Below, piece after piece: positions 22,779 through 32,370 of a DNA stretch of 64,000 nt. The notes below the pieces were generated by a model, which made no database searches, was not told the DNA's origin, and worked only from the letters and a program-made list of their open reading frames with translations. Origin of the DNA: Haemaphysalis longicornis. Taxonomy: Eukaryota > Arthropoda > Arachnida > Ixodida > Ixodidae. How positions within the stretch are numbered: the stretch's first letter is position 1; the number at the start of each line of letters is the position of its first letter. Position numbers and translations under genes: made by a program. The stretch covers positions 108,788,417 through 108,852,416 of the forward strand of contig CM023449.1 of assembly GCA_013339765.2 (NCBI GenBank). The letters are read 5' to 3'.

Positions 22779-24113
22779 GTCCAGCAGTCCTACCGACAGC
22801 CGCTCATCTAGCCCCGTCAGTCCTCATCTCATCGACACGCCTGTCCATCGCAGCAGCCGTCGCCTTCTGGGCCTAACCCCTGAATTCGGCCCCATGCCCG
22901 GGAACGCTCAGGCGCGTCAAGCTCGCGAAACGCAAACCATGGAGTCCAACATCTCACAGGTGATTTTCCAGCAACCTCGGCAGCCACCTAGCTTCCTTGG
23001 CGAAGTGTACGAAGACGTCGACGACTGGCTAGACCAGTACGAACGAGTCGCTTCATGAAACCTCTGGAAGGCCGTCCACAAACTAAGAAACGTGTACTAC
23101 TCGCTAGAGGACGCGCCCGTATATGGTTTGAGAACCATGAAGCAAGCCTTCGAACGTGGGACGACTTCCGTCACGACATTCGCGAGGCATTCCCGAACGC
23201 AGATCGTCGGGACAACGCATTGCAGCTCCTTGAATCGCGCGTGCAGAAGCCAAACGAAAGTGTGGCAATGTTCGCTGAGGACATGGCGTGCCTTTTTCGC
23301 CGAGCGGATCCCGACATGTCCGAGCCGAAAAAGCTCCGGTACCTTATGCACGGCGTGAAGGAGCAGCTCTTTGCCGGACTCGTGCGAAACCCGCCACAGA
23401 CTGTGCCGCAGTTTATAAAAGAAGCTACCGCCATCGAACGAGCGCTGCGGGATCGCTGCCGCCAATACAACCGAATTGACAATGCGACTTCTGCGCACGC
23501 CGCCATTGTTTCACCAGCCAACGAAAATTCGCTGCGTGACCTCGTCCGGAGCATTGTCCAAGAAGAACTGAGAAAGCTTACCACGAGTTCCTCGCAGCCA
23601 GCCATTGCTACCATCGCTGAGGTCGTCCGCGAAGAGGTTCGTCAAGCGATTGTCCCACCTGAACCCAGCCACGAAGTTTTACAAGTGAGCTATGCGAATG
23701 TCCTGGGTCGTCCATCGTCTGCACGGCCCTCTTTCTCAACGCAACGAAAGCCGCCTTCTGGGACATGGTCCCGCACTGAGCCAATCTTCCAGCCACCGAT
23801 ACGCAAGACCAACGTATGGCGCACCGCAGACCAAACACCGCTATGCTACCACTGCGGTGAGGCGGGTCACGTTTACCGTCGCTGCCCATACCGCGAGATT
23901 GGACTGCCGGTTTTTCACCCACCGCTCGTCGCCCTCCCCGTTTCGGGGAACGACCACCTGAAATCGACGCCTATCTCGCGGCGAGGCCAGAGCAGTCTGT
24001 GAGACAGCGACCACGCTCGCCCTCGCCGGCTCGCTTGAACACTTCTTTCAATCGTCGAAGCTCTCAGGATGCGTCAAGGGGGAGGTCTCCAAGTCCCCAC
24101 CGGGGAAACTAGA
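22762..24113 (+). pseudogene. gag: gypsy gag, broken
   Basis: Encodes the structural Gag polyprotein that packages element RNA. An N-terminal Pro/Ser-rich part and a DDWLDQYERVA block (capsid start) are in the first frame and end at TGA 23056-23058. The same frame then continues about 20 codons, after which homology moves to another frame at about 23115 (ARIWFENHEA onward). The capsid ends in a nucleocapsid knuckle CYHCGEAGHVYRRC at about 23842-23883 (CX2CX4HX4C, intact). A further frame change near 23900-23935 separates the knuckle from an Arg/Ser/Pro-rich tail that ends at a TAG near 24110. One stop and two frameshifts therefore inactivate it. Confidence 0.9.
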
Positions 24114-24233
24114 ACCGGCAACCTCTGGAGGCAAGGTTGCTGCCGATGGAAGCTGCGAAGACCCTCCAATGTCGCCGGCGGTCGATCGGCGTACGGCGGA
24201 AGAATGCGCTGATGAAGTGGTTGAGCGCCGATC

Positions 24234-24829
24234 TTCTGTTTAATCGACGCGCAGGAAGTAACTGCTCTGGTGGACACTGGCGCAGATTTTTCGATAATGA
24301 TCCAAGGACTCGCAGACAAGCTCCGAAAGGTAAAAATGCCGTGGACTGGGCCACAGATTCGATCCGCAGGAGGCGATGTAATGACGCCGACGGGCAAGTG
24401 TACTGCGAGAATCTGTATAAGTAACACAAATTTTGTCGGCACTTTCGTCATCCTTCCCCAGTGCTGTAAAGACCTTATCTTGGGAATGGACTTTCTGCGA
24501 GAGTATCACGCCGTTATTAATATCCCAGAGCACCTAGTCACATTCTCTACCGACGTCATGGCTCAAGACCTCGATTACGAACAGTGCTCGTCGACCTTGC
24601 GTATAGTAGATGAAGACGTCGTCTTGCCACCGAGGTCGTGCGCCTTGGTTTCCGTGACGTGCGAGGGTTCCTGGTGTGGTGAAGGGATAGCTGAAGCAAC
24701 AAGCGACCTTCTTTTTACCCGTGGCATCTCGATCGCGCGAGGAGTAGTGCACCTAAAGGATAATTGCACCGAAGTACTTCTAACAAACTTCAGCAACGAA
24801 CGCCAGCATATTCGAAAGGAACCGCCGTA
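24234..24829 (+). pseudogene. pol: gypsy aspartic protease segment
   Basis: The retropepsin-like active site VDTGADFSIM lies at about 24267-24300, and the family's second signature ILGMDFL at about 24478-24497. Both are intact, with the usual spacing. The first catalytic Asp is residue 2 of the frame starting at 24270, but the frame is open upstream to about 24236, so 24270 is not a real start. The frame ends at TAG 24827-24829, where homology continues in the next phase, marking a single-base frameshift near 24818. In the intact ancestor this domain would be fused to RT. Confidence 0.85.
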
Positions 24830-26683
24830 GCACGCTTTGAGAACATTGAAGAAAACTTAGAATGTCTGGCCTTACAGGCCGAAACAGCGCCAGGTGGCGG
24901 TGAACCCTCCGTCTTCGACATATGCCCTGGTCTACCATCCACGAAGCAACAATGCCTGCTGGAGCTAATACAACAGTTTATTGATTGCTTCTCTTCTACA
25001 ACCAGGGTACGACAAACACCCTTTACGAAGCATCGGATCATTACCATGGACGATGGGAGACCTGTTCGCCAAAACCCGTATCGTGTCTCTCCCAAGGAAC
25101 GAGACGCTATAAGGGACCAGGTAAAACAAATGCTGGAGGACGATGTGATACAGCCGTCTCAAAGCCCCTGGGCTTCTCCTGTTGTTCTTGTGCGGAAGAA
25201 AAATGGTAGTCTACGCTTCTGTGTCTACTACCGCAAGCTAAACCAAGTCACCAAAAAGGATGTTTACCCGCTACCGCGAATCGACGACTCCCTCGACAGA
25301 CTGCGCCACGCACGATATTTTTCGTCGATGGTTTTCAGGAGTGGTTACTGGCAGATCGAGGTCGATGAGCGAGACCGGGAGAAAACTGCATTTGTGACAC
25401 CGGATGGACTTTATGAATTTAAGGGTCTCCCTTTTGGTTTATGCTCAGCTCCAGCAACATTTCAACGGCTCATGGACACTGTCTTGACCGGCCTGAAATG
25501 GCAAACGTGCCTTGTGTACCTCGATGACGTTGTTGTCTTTACCGCCACTTTCGAGGAGCACTTGGAAAGACTTTGCTTGGTCCTCCAGGCATTACGTTCC
25601 GCCGGACTCACACTCAAGCCGGAGAAGTGCCATTTCGGTTACGAGAAGCTCCACTTTTTGGGCCACGTCGTTAGCCACGAAGGAGTACAGCCAGACCCTG
25701 ACAAAATTGCAGCTCTCGCCGATTTCCCGAAACCTACGGACAAAAAAGGCGTACGCCGCTTTTTGGGCCTCTGCTCGTATTACCGCCGATTTATTCTAGC
25801 CTTTTCACACATTGCAGCCCCCTTAACCCGCCTAACCCGGGATGATACTCCATTTGTGTGGAACAAGGAACAGCAAACAGCATTTAATGAGCTGAAGCAG
25901 CGCATGCAAACACCGCCGGTTTTAGCCCATTTTGACGAAGACGCAGCGACCAGCATCCACACGGACGCAAGCAATATCGGATTAGGAGCAGTTTTAGTAA
26001 AAAATCAAGGTGGTGCCGAAAAGGTTCTTGCTTTCGCAAGCAGGACGCTCTCCCATGCGGAGTCGAACTACTCGGCAACTGAAAAAGAATGCCTTGCGGT
26101 TGTATGGGCGGTGTTGAAATTTCGGCCTTACCTGTATGGACGGCCGTTTCAAGTCGTAAGCGACCATCATTCACTATGCTGGTTGACGAGCCTTAGAAAC
26201 CCTTCGGGGCGCCTTGCGCGCTGGAGCCTGAGGCTCCAAGAATTCAACATAACCGTCGTTTATAAATCTGGACGACAGCACTCCGATGCGGACTGTCTCT
26301 CCCGAGCTCCAGTAACGCCTGCAGACGATGAAGAATACGACATTCCGTTCTTAGGAGCTGTGAACACGACCACCATGTCCCAGAAGCAGCGCGAAGACCC
26401 AGATCTGCGGCCACTGATCGACTTTTTGGGTGGACAGACAAGTAGTGTTCCAAAAGTCTTCACAAGAGGGTTGTCATCCTTCTCGTTGCGGAACAATGTG
26501 CTCTTTAAGAGGAAATTCACCCCTAATGGCAACACTCACCTCCTAGTCGTCCCCGCAACGCTACGCAATGAAATATTACAAGCGTGTCATGACGAACACC
26601 ACCGCGGGTCATCTGGGCTTCACTCGCACGTTGGCCAGAATCCAGGAGAAATATTATTGACCAAGGCTTTCCCTCACCGTTAG
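24818..26683 (+). pseudogene. pol: gypsy reverse transcriptase and RNase H
   Basis: One long frame (639 codons from 24764) carries RT and RNase H. Visible are the SPWASPVVLVRKKNG block, the SGYWQIEV segment, GLPFGLCSAPATFQRLM, the catalytic YLDD at about residue 251, and HFLGHVVS. RNase H residues are HTDAS (about 399), TEKE (about 440) and SDHHSL (about 465), with GRQHSDADCLSRAP at the end. Two damaged sites matter: the motif A catalytic Asp expected before the RSGYWQ segment reads SSMVF (Asp lost), and RFCVDYRKLN reads RFCVYYRKLN. This RT should be inactive even if the frame were intact. Homology leaves this frame near 26605. Confidence 0.92.
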
Positions 26684-27635
26684 ACATTATGTCCGGACGT
26701 GCCGTGATTGTCAACGACGGAAACCGCCACCGGGACGACCGGCCGGTTTGCTTCAACCAGTTCAGATTCCTGAAAAACCTTTTGAACAAGTTGGAATGGA
26801 CCTTTTGAGACCTTTCCCACTTTCATCTTCCGGGAACAAATTGGTAGTCGTTGCAACCGACTATCTCACCCGCTACGCCGAGACAAGGCCCTTACAACGA
26901 GGAACAGCTGCAGAAGTGGCCCACTTCTTCCTCGAGAACATCGTGCTCAGACACGGCGCTCCATCGATCGTATTCACAGACCGCGGAACAGCCTTCACGG
27001 CGCAGCTCATGGAAGCTGTCATGACGCTCAGCGGGACTTCCTATAGGAAGACAACCGCATATCATCCGCAAACCAACGGTTTGACCGAGCGCATGAACAA
27101 AACGATCGCGGACATGCTCTGCATGTACGTAGATGTCGAGCATAAAACCTGGGATACCATTCTGCCGTACGTAACTCTCGGATACAACACGGCGCGACAG
27201 GAGACGACCAGAATGTCACCCTTCAGGTTACTCTACGGTCGCGAAGTGTCGACTATGTTGGACGCTATGCTACCACATGCCGACAGCGACGACCATGTCG
27301 ACACGGAAGAGTTTACGCGGCGAGCAGAAGAGGCACGGCAACTTGATCGCGTGCGCACAAGCAATCAGCAACGCCATGACGCCAACCGCTACAACCTCCG
27401 CCACAGGCACGCGGACTTCCAACATGGCGACCGTGTGTGGGTGTGGAGTCCTGTTCGTCGCCGCGGGCTCTCAGAAAAGCTGCTTAGACGATACTTTGGA
27501 CCATACAAAGTTCTGCGTCGGCTGAGTGGCGTTACGTATGAAGTTATCCCGGTCAGCACTGTACCTGCAGGACGTCGTAAACTTCCGCCTGAAACCGTTC
27601 ACGTGGTGCGCATGAAACCCTACTATTCAAGATGA
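26600..27635 (+). pseudogene. pol: gypsy integrase
   Basis: Zinc-binding HHCC sequence begins at the end of the RT frame (CHDEHH) and moves to another phase near 26605. The C-C pair is seen as RTCRDCQRR near 26697-26723. An in-frame TGA at 26658-26660 replaces an expected Trp. After it 26748-27635 is open: catalytic core TDYLTRYAE (D38), FTDRG (D78) and LTERMNK (E114), with 35 residues between the last two, an exact DD35E. A basic linker follows, and the GPY/F module FGPYKVLRR near the C terminus. The 295-codon frame uses a non-ATG first codon, so the stated start is only the stop-free edge. Confidence 0.92.
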
Positions 27636-27729
27636 GCCGACGTTCACGCCGCCACACTCCGGGACTGTGCCCATTTTCTACCATTTTCTACGGGTAGCTA
27701 CTACCCTGAGCATCGGGACGATGCCCTTT

Positions 27730-27744
27730 AGAGAGGGGGGCAAA
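27730..27744 (+). promoter_or_regulatory. Polypurine tract of the gypsy element
   Basis: AGAGAGGGGGG followed by CAAA directly abuts the 3' LTR. This is the standard position for plus-strand DNA priming. Confidence 0.8.
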
Positions 27745-27990
27745 TGTCACGAGTGCGTCTGCTATGAGACGGAGCCACGAAGACGACGACGACGAAAGGC
27801 TCCTCCACGTGGCGCGTGTAGAAGAGTTCGTGGAACGGCTCGTGCTTTGGAACGCTGATTTGGCTGATCGGCGCTTCGCGTGAGACTACATCTTTTTGGT
27901 GGCTTTCTTTCTCGAGGCACAAGTTCGCCTAAATAAATCTCCGTTTGTCTTTGCCCCAACTTCGCCTGCTGCACTTCTTGCAACGGAACA
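27745..27990 (+). repeat. 3' LTR of the gypsy element
   Basis: 246 bp, starting TGTCACGAGTG and ending CAACGGAACA, with AATAAA at 27932-27937. It differs from the 5' LTR at two positions (C for T at position 4; GAC for GAT near position 48) and has 7 extra bases after CTCGAG. It is followed by the TSD ATAT. Confidence 0.95.
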
Positions 27991-27994
27991 ATAT

Positions 27995-28480
27995 AAACTC
28001 TTCGGAGAGAATATAACGTATATTGTAAAGAAAGATCTTAGCCCCATTGCGCTCAAAAAATCCATAAAAGGAACCAAAACGCTACCATTGTTATGTAAAA
28101 CATTTTTCATTCTTGCACATGACGATTTCCGCAAAACAAAATGTAACGGGAATACTGCAGAAGTTTTGAACTCTTGGGCATACGTAGAATACATAACGTG
28201 CGTGTCCCATGCAGATTTTACTTCTTAAGGCGCGTCCGCGTTCACGCGTAACATTTTAAAATAGCAATGGCACAGGGTTTTCGATTCAAATTACGGCGCA
28301 GTTAACAACTTCTTATACAGACAGTAACTTCTGCGGGCCGAAAATTAAAACTACATCACTATCAAGAAGTTCTTCAATCGGGTTAGGAAAGATGCAGATG
28401 TTTAAATTTTTTTCTCGTTATTCTAATTTTTGAAAGGAACAGTGGCACCAGTCCGGTGGAAGGGTTTGCGCATGTAACAG
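27995..28480. other. Spacer, nothing recognised
   Basis: Host sequence to the right of the gypsy insertion. It does not visibly align with unit 2. No gene supported. Confidence 0.5.
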
Positions 28481-28483
28481 TTT

Positions 28484-28487
28484 ATAT

Positions 28488-28538
<51 letters not shown>

Positions 28539-28660
28539 TTTGTTTGTTTGTTTGTTTGTTTTTTTATTTATTTATTTATTTATTTAGTCCTTTATTTATT
28601 TATTCACAATACACCTAAAGGCCACCGTGAGGGGGTATTACATAAGGTATTCGCACAGCA
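28484..28660 (-). repeat. TTTA microsatellite at a probable LINE/SINE tail
   Basis: About 120 bases of TTTA repeats with a central TTTG block (28541-28560). On the minus strand this is a TAAA tail directly after a short stretch ending GGCCTTTAGGTGTATTGTG (28604-28622). Tetranucleotide tails of this sort end several non-LTR families, so the non-repetitive part to about 28660 may be a 3' fragment. No coding part is seen. Confidence 0.6.
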
Positions 28661-29586
28661 CACGTATTGCATTAGCACAGTAAAAGTCAGGCTGAAAAAT
28701 GAAGGAAAAAGAAACAGGACTGTTCAACATGTACACGCAAATGAATACGCATTGTAAGCTTGAAAAAAGTGATAACGAAAAATTCCACACATGATAGCAA
28801 CAAAACAGGAGCGGCTTAGTCGACCAAGGCGAGAACCATCAACAAACATGGTGATCAGAAAAATGTAACAGTAGGTCAAGAAACTCAGAACGTTTTCCTC
28901 AGGCAGCCCCAAGGGTAAAGTCTGTCCAAAGCCGCACTACTTAAACACTTTCGTGATGTCAACGAACACACTGTTCTAATCGTGCCTCTCCGAGAGAACT
29001 AAATGGTCGTCATCGTATCGGAATCGTCGTATCGGAAGAGTCGTGATAAATGTATGACGAATTTTTTGACAACTATTGCTGTTGTGATTTCATTTTGAAT
29101 CGAGCTTTTCTATACGGAATATATCGCCAATGACAAAGTTTATTTTCTCAATCCTCTTTTATGTGTTTTTTGTTGCATAGTTGTAAAGTAATCGATATTC
29201 GTCAATATCGTCAAAGAATAAAGAACGAAGAAAATAGGTTTATTGGTCGTAAAAATACGTTTTAAAGCGATGCTTTCTATGCCTCAATAATGACGTTTAA
29301 TGTCGCGCCGAAACCTACTGCAGGAAAGCCAACTTCACACAATGTGTTTGAAAAAACGATAACAGTGATAAGCGAAACTGGTCGGAATCAATCCTCGGTT
29401 CCTCGCTTTACGATGCCGACGTCGAACTGATAGCGCTATTCCGGCATGTTTGAGCAGTTTTGGTTTGGTTCTTTAACTTTGACTCACATTTCATGAAAGA
29501 AAGCTTCGCGTTTAACCTTCTTTCTCTTTAAAAATGGAATTTGGTTTTTTTGTGGTTAGAGAACTAGCTGACGGAAATAACGACTA

Positions 29587-29824
29587 TTTGATTGGTTGTG
29601 GGGTTTAACGTACCCACGCTGCACAGGCTATGAGGCGCGTCCTAGAGGTGGGCTCCGGATTCAATTTTATCACCTGGAGATCTTCATCGTGCACCGAAAT
29701 CTCGAACACACAGGTCTTTTCCTTTTTTCGCTCCAACAGGAAAGCGGTCGCTGTGGCCGGGAATCGAACCCGGGCCCTTGGATTCAGCAGAAGAACGCCT
29801 GAGCCACTGAGCCACCAGGGCGGG
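29587..29824 (-). mobile_element. tRNA-derived SINE (Ruka-like), full-length, diverged
   Basis: Minus-strand reading starts CCCGCCCTGGTGGCTCAGTGG, with the A box intact. The B box GGTTCGATTCC is present and the body and AATC-type tail follow as in the copy at 31575. It is more diverged than that copy. The paralogous site near 62262 lacks it. Flanking AACGACTA and AACTACG may be a decayed TSD. Confidence 0.85.
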
Positions 29825-30212
29825 TGTAAAAAACTACGTTTTTTTCATTGTCTTCAGTAACGAAGGACGGGCTACTCACATATAGGAGGAATACAGTGTT
29901 GGTTCTTTTCCTACATCCGGCGTTGTCCTGTGCTATGTATGCTTACCTTCACACCGTCTTAAGAGGGGGGCGTCTCTATTATGGCGAGACTACTACATAT
30001 CTAGCGGAATCCATGCTAGTTACCGCTCCCGATATTAGCTTAGCAATCGCATGCTGGTAGGCGCCTCCTTGATTGCGGATGGGAATGCGTTTTTCCATAT
30101 GCGTTTATTTTTATGTGGGGCACCTCCATGCGTGTTTATTTTATTGTGTTTCATACCATGCGCTACAAAAAAAATAATGAAAATGACCATGAAGTTACTT
30201 CAATCATCCGGC

Positions 30213-30817
30213 ATATTGTCGCGAACCATGTACGGGTTTGTTTATTAATTGTTTGTTTATAATGCCCGACCGCGCCCGGCTCTGTTATCTGTTTCCATGA
30301 GTGAAACTTAAGCGCAAAAGTTTTTCACCGGGATGAGAAAGGGAACGACACAGGCGCTTTTCACAGGGGCGAGAAAAGTTTTTCTCGTCCCTGTGAAAAA
30401 CGTTTGCGCTTAGTTTCACTCATGGAAATTGCGAACCAACTAGCTCGCCTCTCCATTTTGCTTCTGTTATCTGTGTCCCATGCAAAGCGCGTGTTCCATT
30501 CTTTATTTTTACGCCGCACGGGCTATCTCATTCAGATAAGCAGAGTGTTTCGCCCTAACGCCGCTAGCCCAGATCAATCTTTTGTGATCTACAATGTTCT
30601 GGATGTGAATCGACGGTTCCAGAAACTCTCGCGCCAAAAGATAAAAGCCTGCACAGCAGACGCCGCGGCATTCGATTCTGCGACGCTCGCCGACACAAGT
30701 CACTTTGTTGACCGCTGCTTCGCCTCCTCTATATTCTTTTGAGTTGTTAGGGGTTCGCTCCAATAAACTTGTTCCTCCCTAAAGACAACTGCGTCGTCCT
30801 TGTCTTCGTGACAATAT
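30213..30817 (+). mobile_element. Solo LTR with internal hairpin
   Basis: A 597-bp segment (30217-30813) begins TGTCGCGAACC and ends CTTCGTGACA, with short inverted termini TGTC/GACA. It is flanked by ATAT at 30213-30216 and 30814-30817. AATAAA lies at 30762-30767, about 50 bases before the end. The paralogous unit reads straight through at about 62635 (CCGGACTATCTTCGCGAAC), proving a clean insertion. No internal coding region exists between two LTRs, so this is a recombination product. It is unrelated in sequence to the gypsy LTRs at 22.5 and 27.7 kb. An open frame at 30404-30742 inside it is taken as fortuitous. Confidence 0.85.
30290..30428. repeat. Long inverted repeat inside the solo LTR
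   Basis: Left arm TTTCCATGAGTGAAACT... pairs with the complement ending AGTTTCACTCATGGAAA. Pairing continues through AAGCGCAAA, TTTTTCAC and a GGGACGAGAAAA-like segment, giving arms of roughly 50-60 bases around 30360. Confidence 0.75.
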
Positions 30818-31559
30818 CTTCGGGAACAATCGCGTCACTTCTCATGCGACTTTACGTTCGGCCATGGAAGTAGGTCCGGCGACATTCCTTGCTTCGTCAG
30901 GCCCTGCATTACTTCATGTGTACCGTAGCTGAGCAGAACTGGGCTAATAAAAGAGGACAAGAAACGCCTGTGGTTTACAGGTGCAAAAAAGGCGATCCGC
31001 CACTTTCATAGGAAACCGGATCTGCAGTATTCCGCTCTGGTTAACACTGGTAAATGCTCCCAGCCTCTTACAGGACCGCATATCGCCTCGGCGCGTCACC
31101 ACAAGAACAGCCACAGCTTATTTCTGATTCCCGCGCTGGAAAGATTAAACATGTTCAGGAATGGCGTTGGGCTTTGTAAAAACAATCACATATGCAGGTC
31201 CCAAAGTGAACAGCATTAGTACATCGCCTGTTGTAATACTAGAAAACAATCAGAAATTGCATTTTCGGAACTTTTCGACTTTATTACACCTATTTTGGGA
31301 TAATATTTTTACGGCTTTCGAAAGGTTTTTTCTAACATTTGGCTATCTAACGGAAAGCCCATACGAAAGATTCGACCAAGAGTATCTAACACACTTGCAG
31401 ACGAACTTGGAGAATGGTTAGATTGTAATGAGGGCGGAAGCTATGCCCTGGTGGCTTCAGAGCCTAACCTCAAATAAGCACTCATTGCATTGCACTGAAT
31501 AGGAAAACTAGGCTCACATTTTCACAATTAATGGGTCCGTTGACTACATGATTCACCTC

Positions 31560-31825
31560 AATGTTCTTTAATGACCCGCCGCGGTGGCTCAGTGGCTAAG
31601 GCGTTGCGCTGCTGAGCACGAGGTAGCGGGTTCGATTCCCGGCCGTGGCAGCCGCTTTTCTGATGGAGGCGAAAAGCAAAAACGCCCGTGTGTGCGAGAT
31701 TTCGGCACACGTTAAATATCCCCTGGTGGTCAAAATTAATCCGGAGCCCTCCACTACGGCGCGCCTCATCGCCTGCGTTGCGTCGGCGCGTTAAACCCTA
31801 CAATCAATCAAATGTTCTCTAATGA
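31560..31825 (+). mobile_element. tRNA-derived SINE (Ruka-like), complete with 15-bp TSD
   Basis: Reference copy for this window. The body 31575-31810 starts CCCGCCGCGG. A box TGGCTCAGTGG is at 31585-31595, B box GGTTCGATTCC at 31629-31639, and the tail is ACAATCAATCA. The Pol III promoter elements look functional. TSD AATGTTCTTTAATGA at 31560-31574 and the same with one change at 31811-31825. The paralogous site near 63376 is uninterrupted. Like other SINEs it would depend on a LINE for reverse transcription. Confidence 0.93.
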
Positions 31826-32370
31826 GCACATTTCGACAACAAGAAAAATATATTAGCATGAAATCACGCAAAAACATACCATCAATGCTTGTTTCTGGAG
31901 CAAATTCTGGTTTGTCTGGAGAAAATATCTACCGCAATGAACACATTATCTAACCATAGAAACCAGTTATTTGTTTTCAAATTAAAAGTTGCCTACTAAG
32001 TCAAATGAAATTATACCGCAAAATGCGCTATGAAAGACAGGCGTTAAGGTTCTTCCGTGTTTTCCTTTTTTTACGCCAGGTAACTGAGCTTCACAGATAT
32101 TTTGCTGCGTACTGCTGAATACTGCGAACTATGGGGGTTACTAAGGAATCGCTCAGCGCTCCATTGTGCGGGAAAGATTACGTGTTCCTTGCAATTTGTC
32201 AGACGCGACGTGCTCCCCAAAGATAGAGTTTAAGCTCAGAAGAGAACCAATGCTGCCACCGGTGTTAATGACAGGTGGCAACTATAAAAAAGCATTGCGC
32301 ATGGCTCTGTAGGGTATTTTATTCCTTATAGAATATTAATCCTTTGAAAAAGGGACTTTAGAAGAGAATT

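Larger units (their letters stand above)
22516..27994 (+). mobile_element. Ty3/gypsy LTR retrotransposon, full-length but inactivated
   Basis: Complete structure in plus orientation: 5' LTR 22520-22758, candidate primer-binding site from 22760, gag with a CCHC knuckle, aspartic protease, RT, RNase H, DD35E integrase with GPY/F module, polypurine tract 27730-27740, 3' LTR 27745-27990. The 4-bp TSD ATAT lies at 22516-22519 and 27991-27994. The order PR-RT-RH-IN and the GPY/F module place it in Ty3/gypsy (Metaviridae). No envelope frame or chromodomain is seen. At least six frame-breaking lesions plus loss of a catalytic RT residue make it non-autonomous. Confidence 0.95.
29035..32370 (+). repeat. 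Segmental duplication unit 1, second block (paralogue 61690-64000)
   Basis: Collinear with 61690-64000. Matches include AAGTAATCGAYATTCGTC near 29188/61840, GAAAGCCAACTTCACACA near 29323/61976, TGCGACTTTACGTTCGG near 30845/62661, CCGGATCTGCAGTATTCCGC near 31016/62834 and AAATCATACCGCAAAATRCG-type near 32008/63577. Removing three insertions (29587-29824, 30217-30813, 31575-31810) equalises the lengths at about 2.2-2.3 kb. The most similar stretch (30985-31180) has substitutions spread over all three codon positions, so no selection for protein is visible. Confidence 0.85.

Noticed and set aside
23097..23614. Long minus-strand frames over gypsy gag
   Set aside because: Antisense shadows of gag; the plus-strand frame carries the recognisable capsid and CCHC sequence.
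28484..28604. CRISPR-like periodic array
   Set aside because: It is a simple TTTA/TTTG microsatellite with no spacers.
30404..30742. 112-codon frame inside the solo LTR
   Set aside because: It lies wholly within an LTR, includes the hairpin arm, and has no motif.
30985..31180. Plus-strand frame shared by both duplication units (also 62800-63000), looking like a conserved exon
   Set aside because: Codon-by-codon comparison shows changes spread about equally over first, second and third positions, so the similarity reflects duplication, not protein selection.
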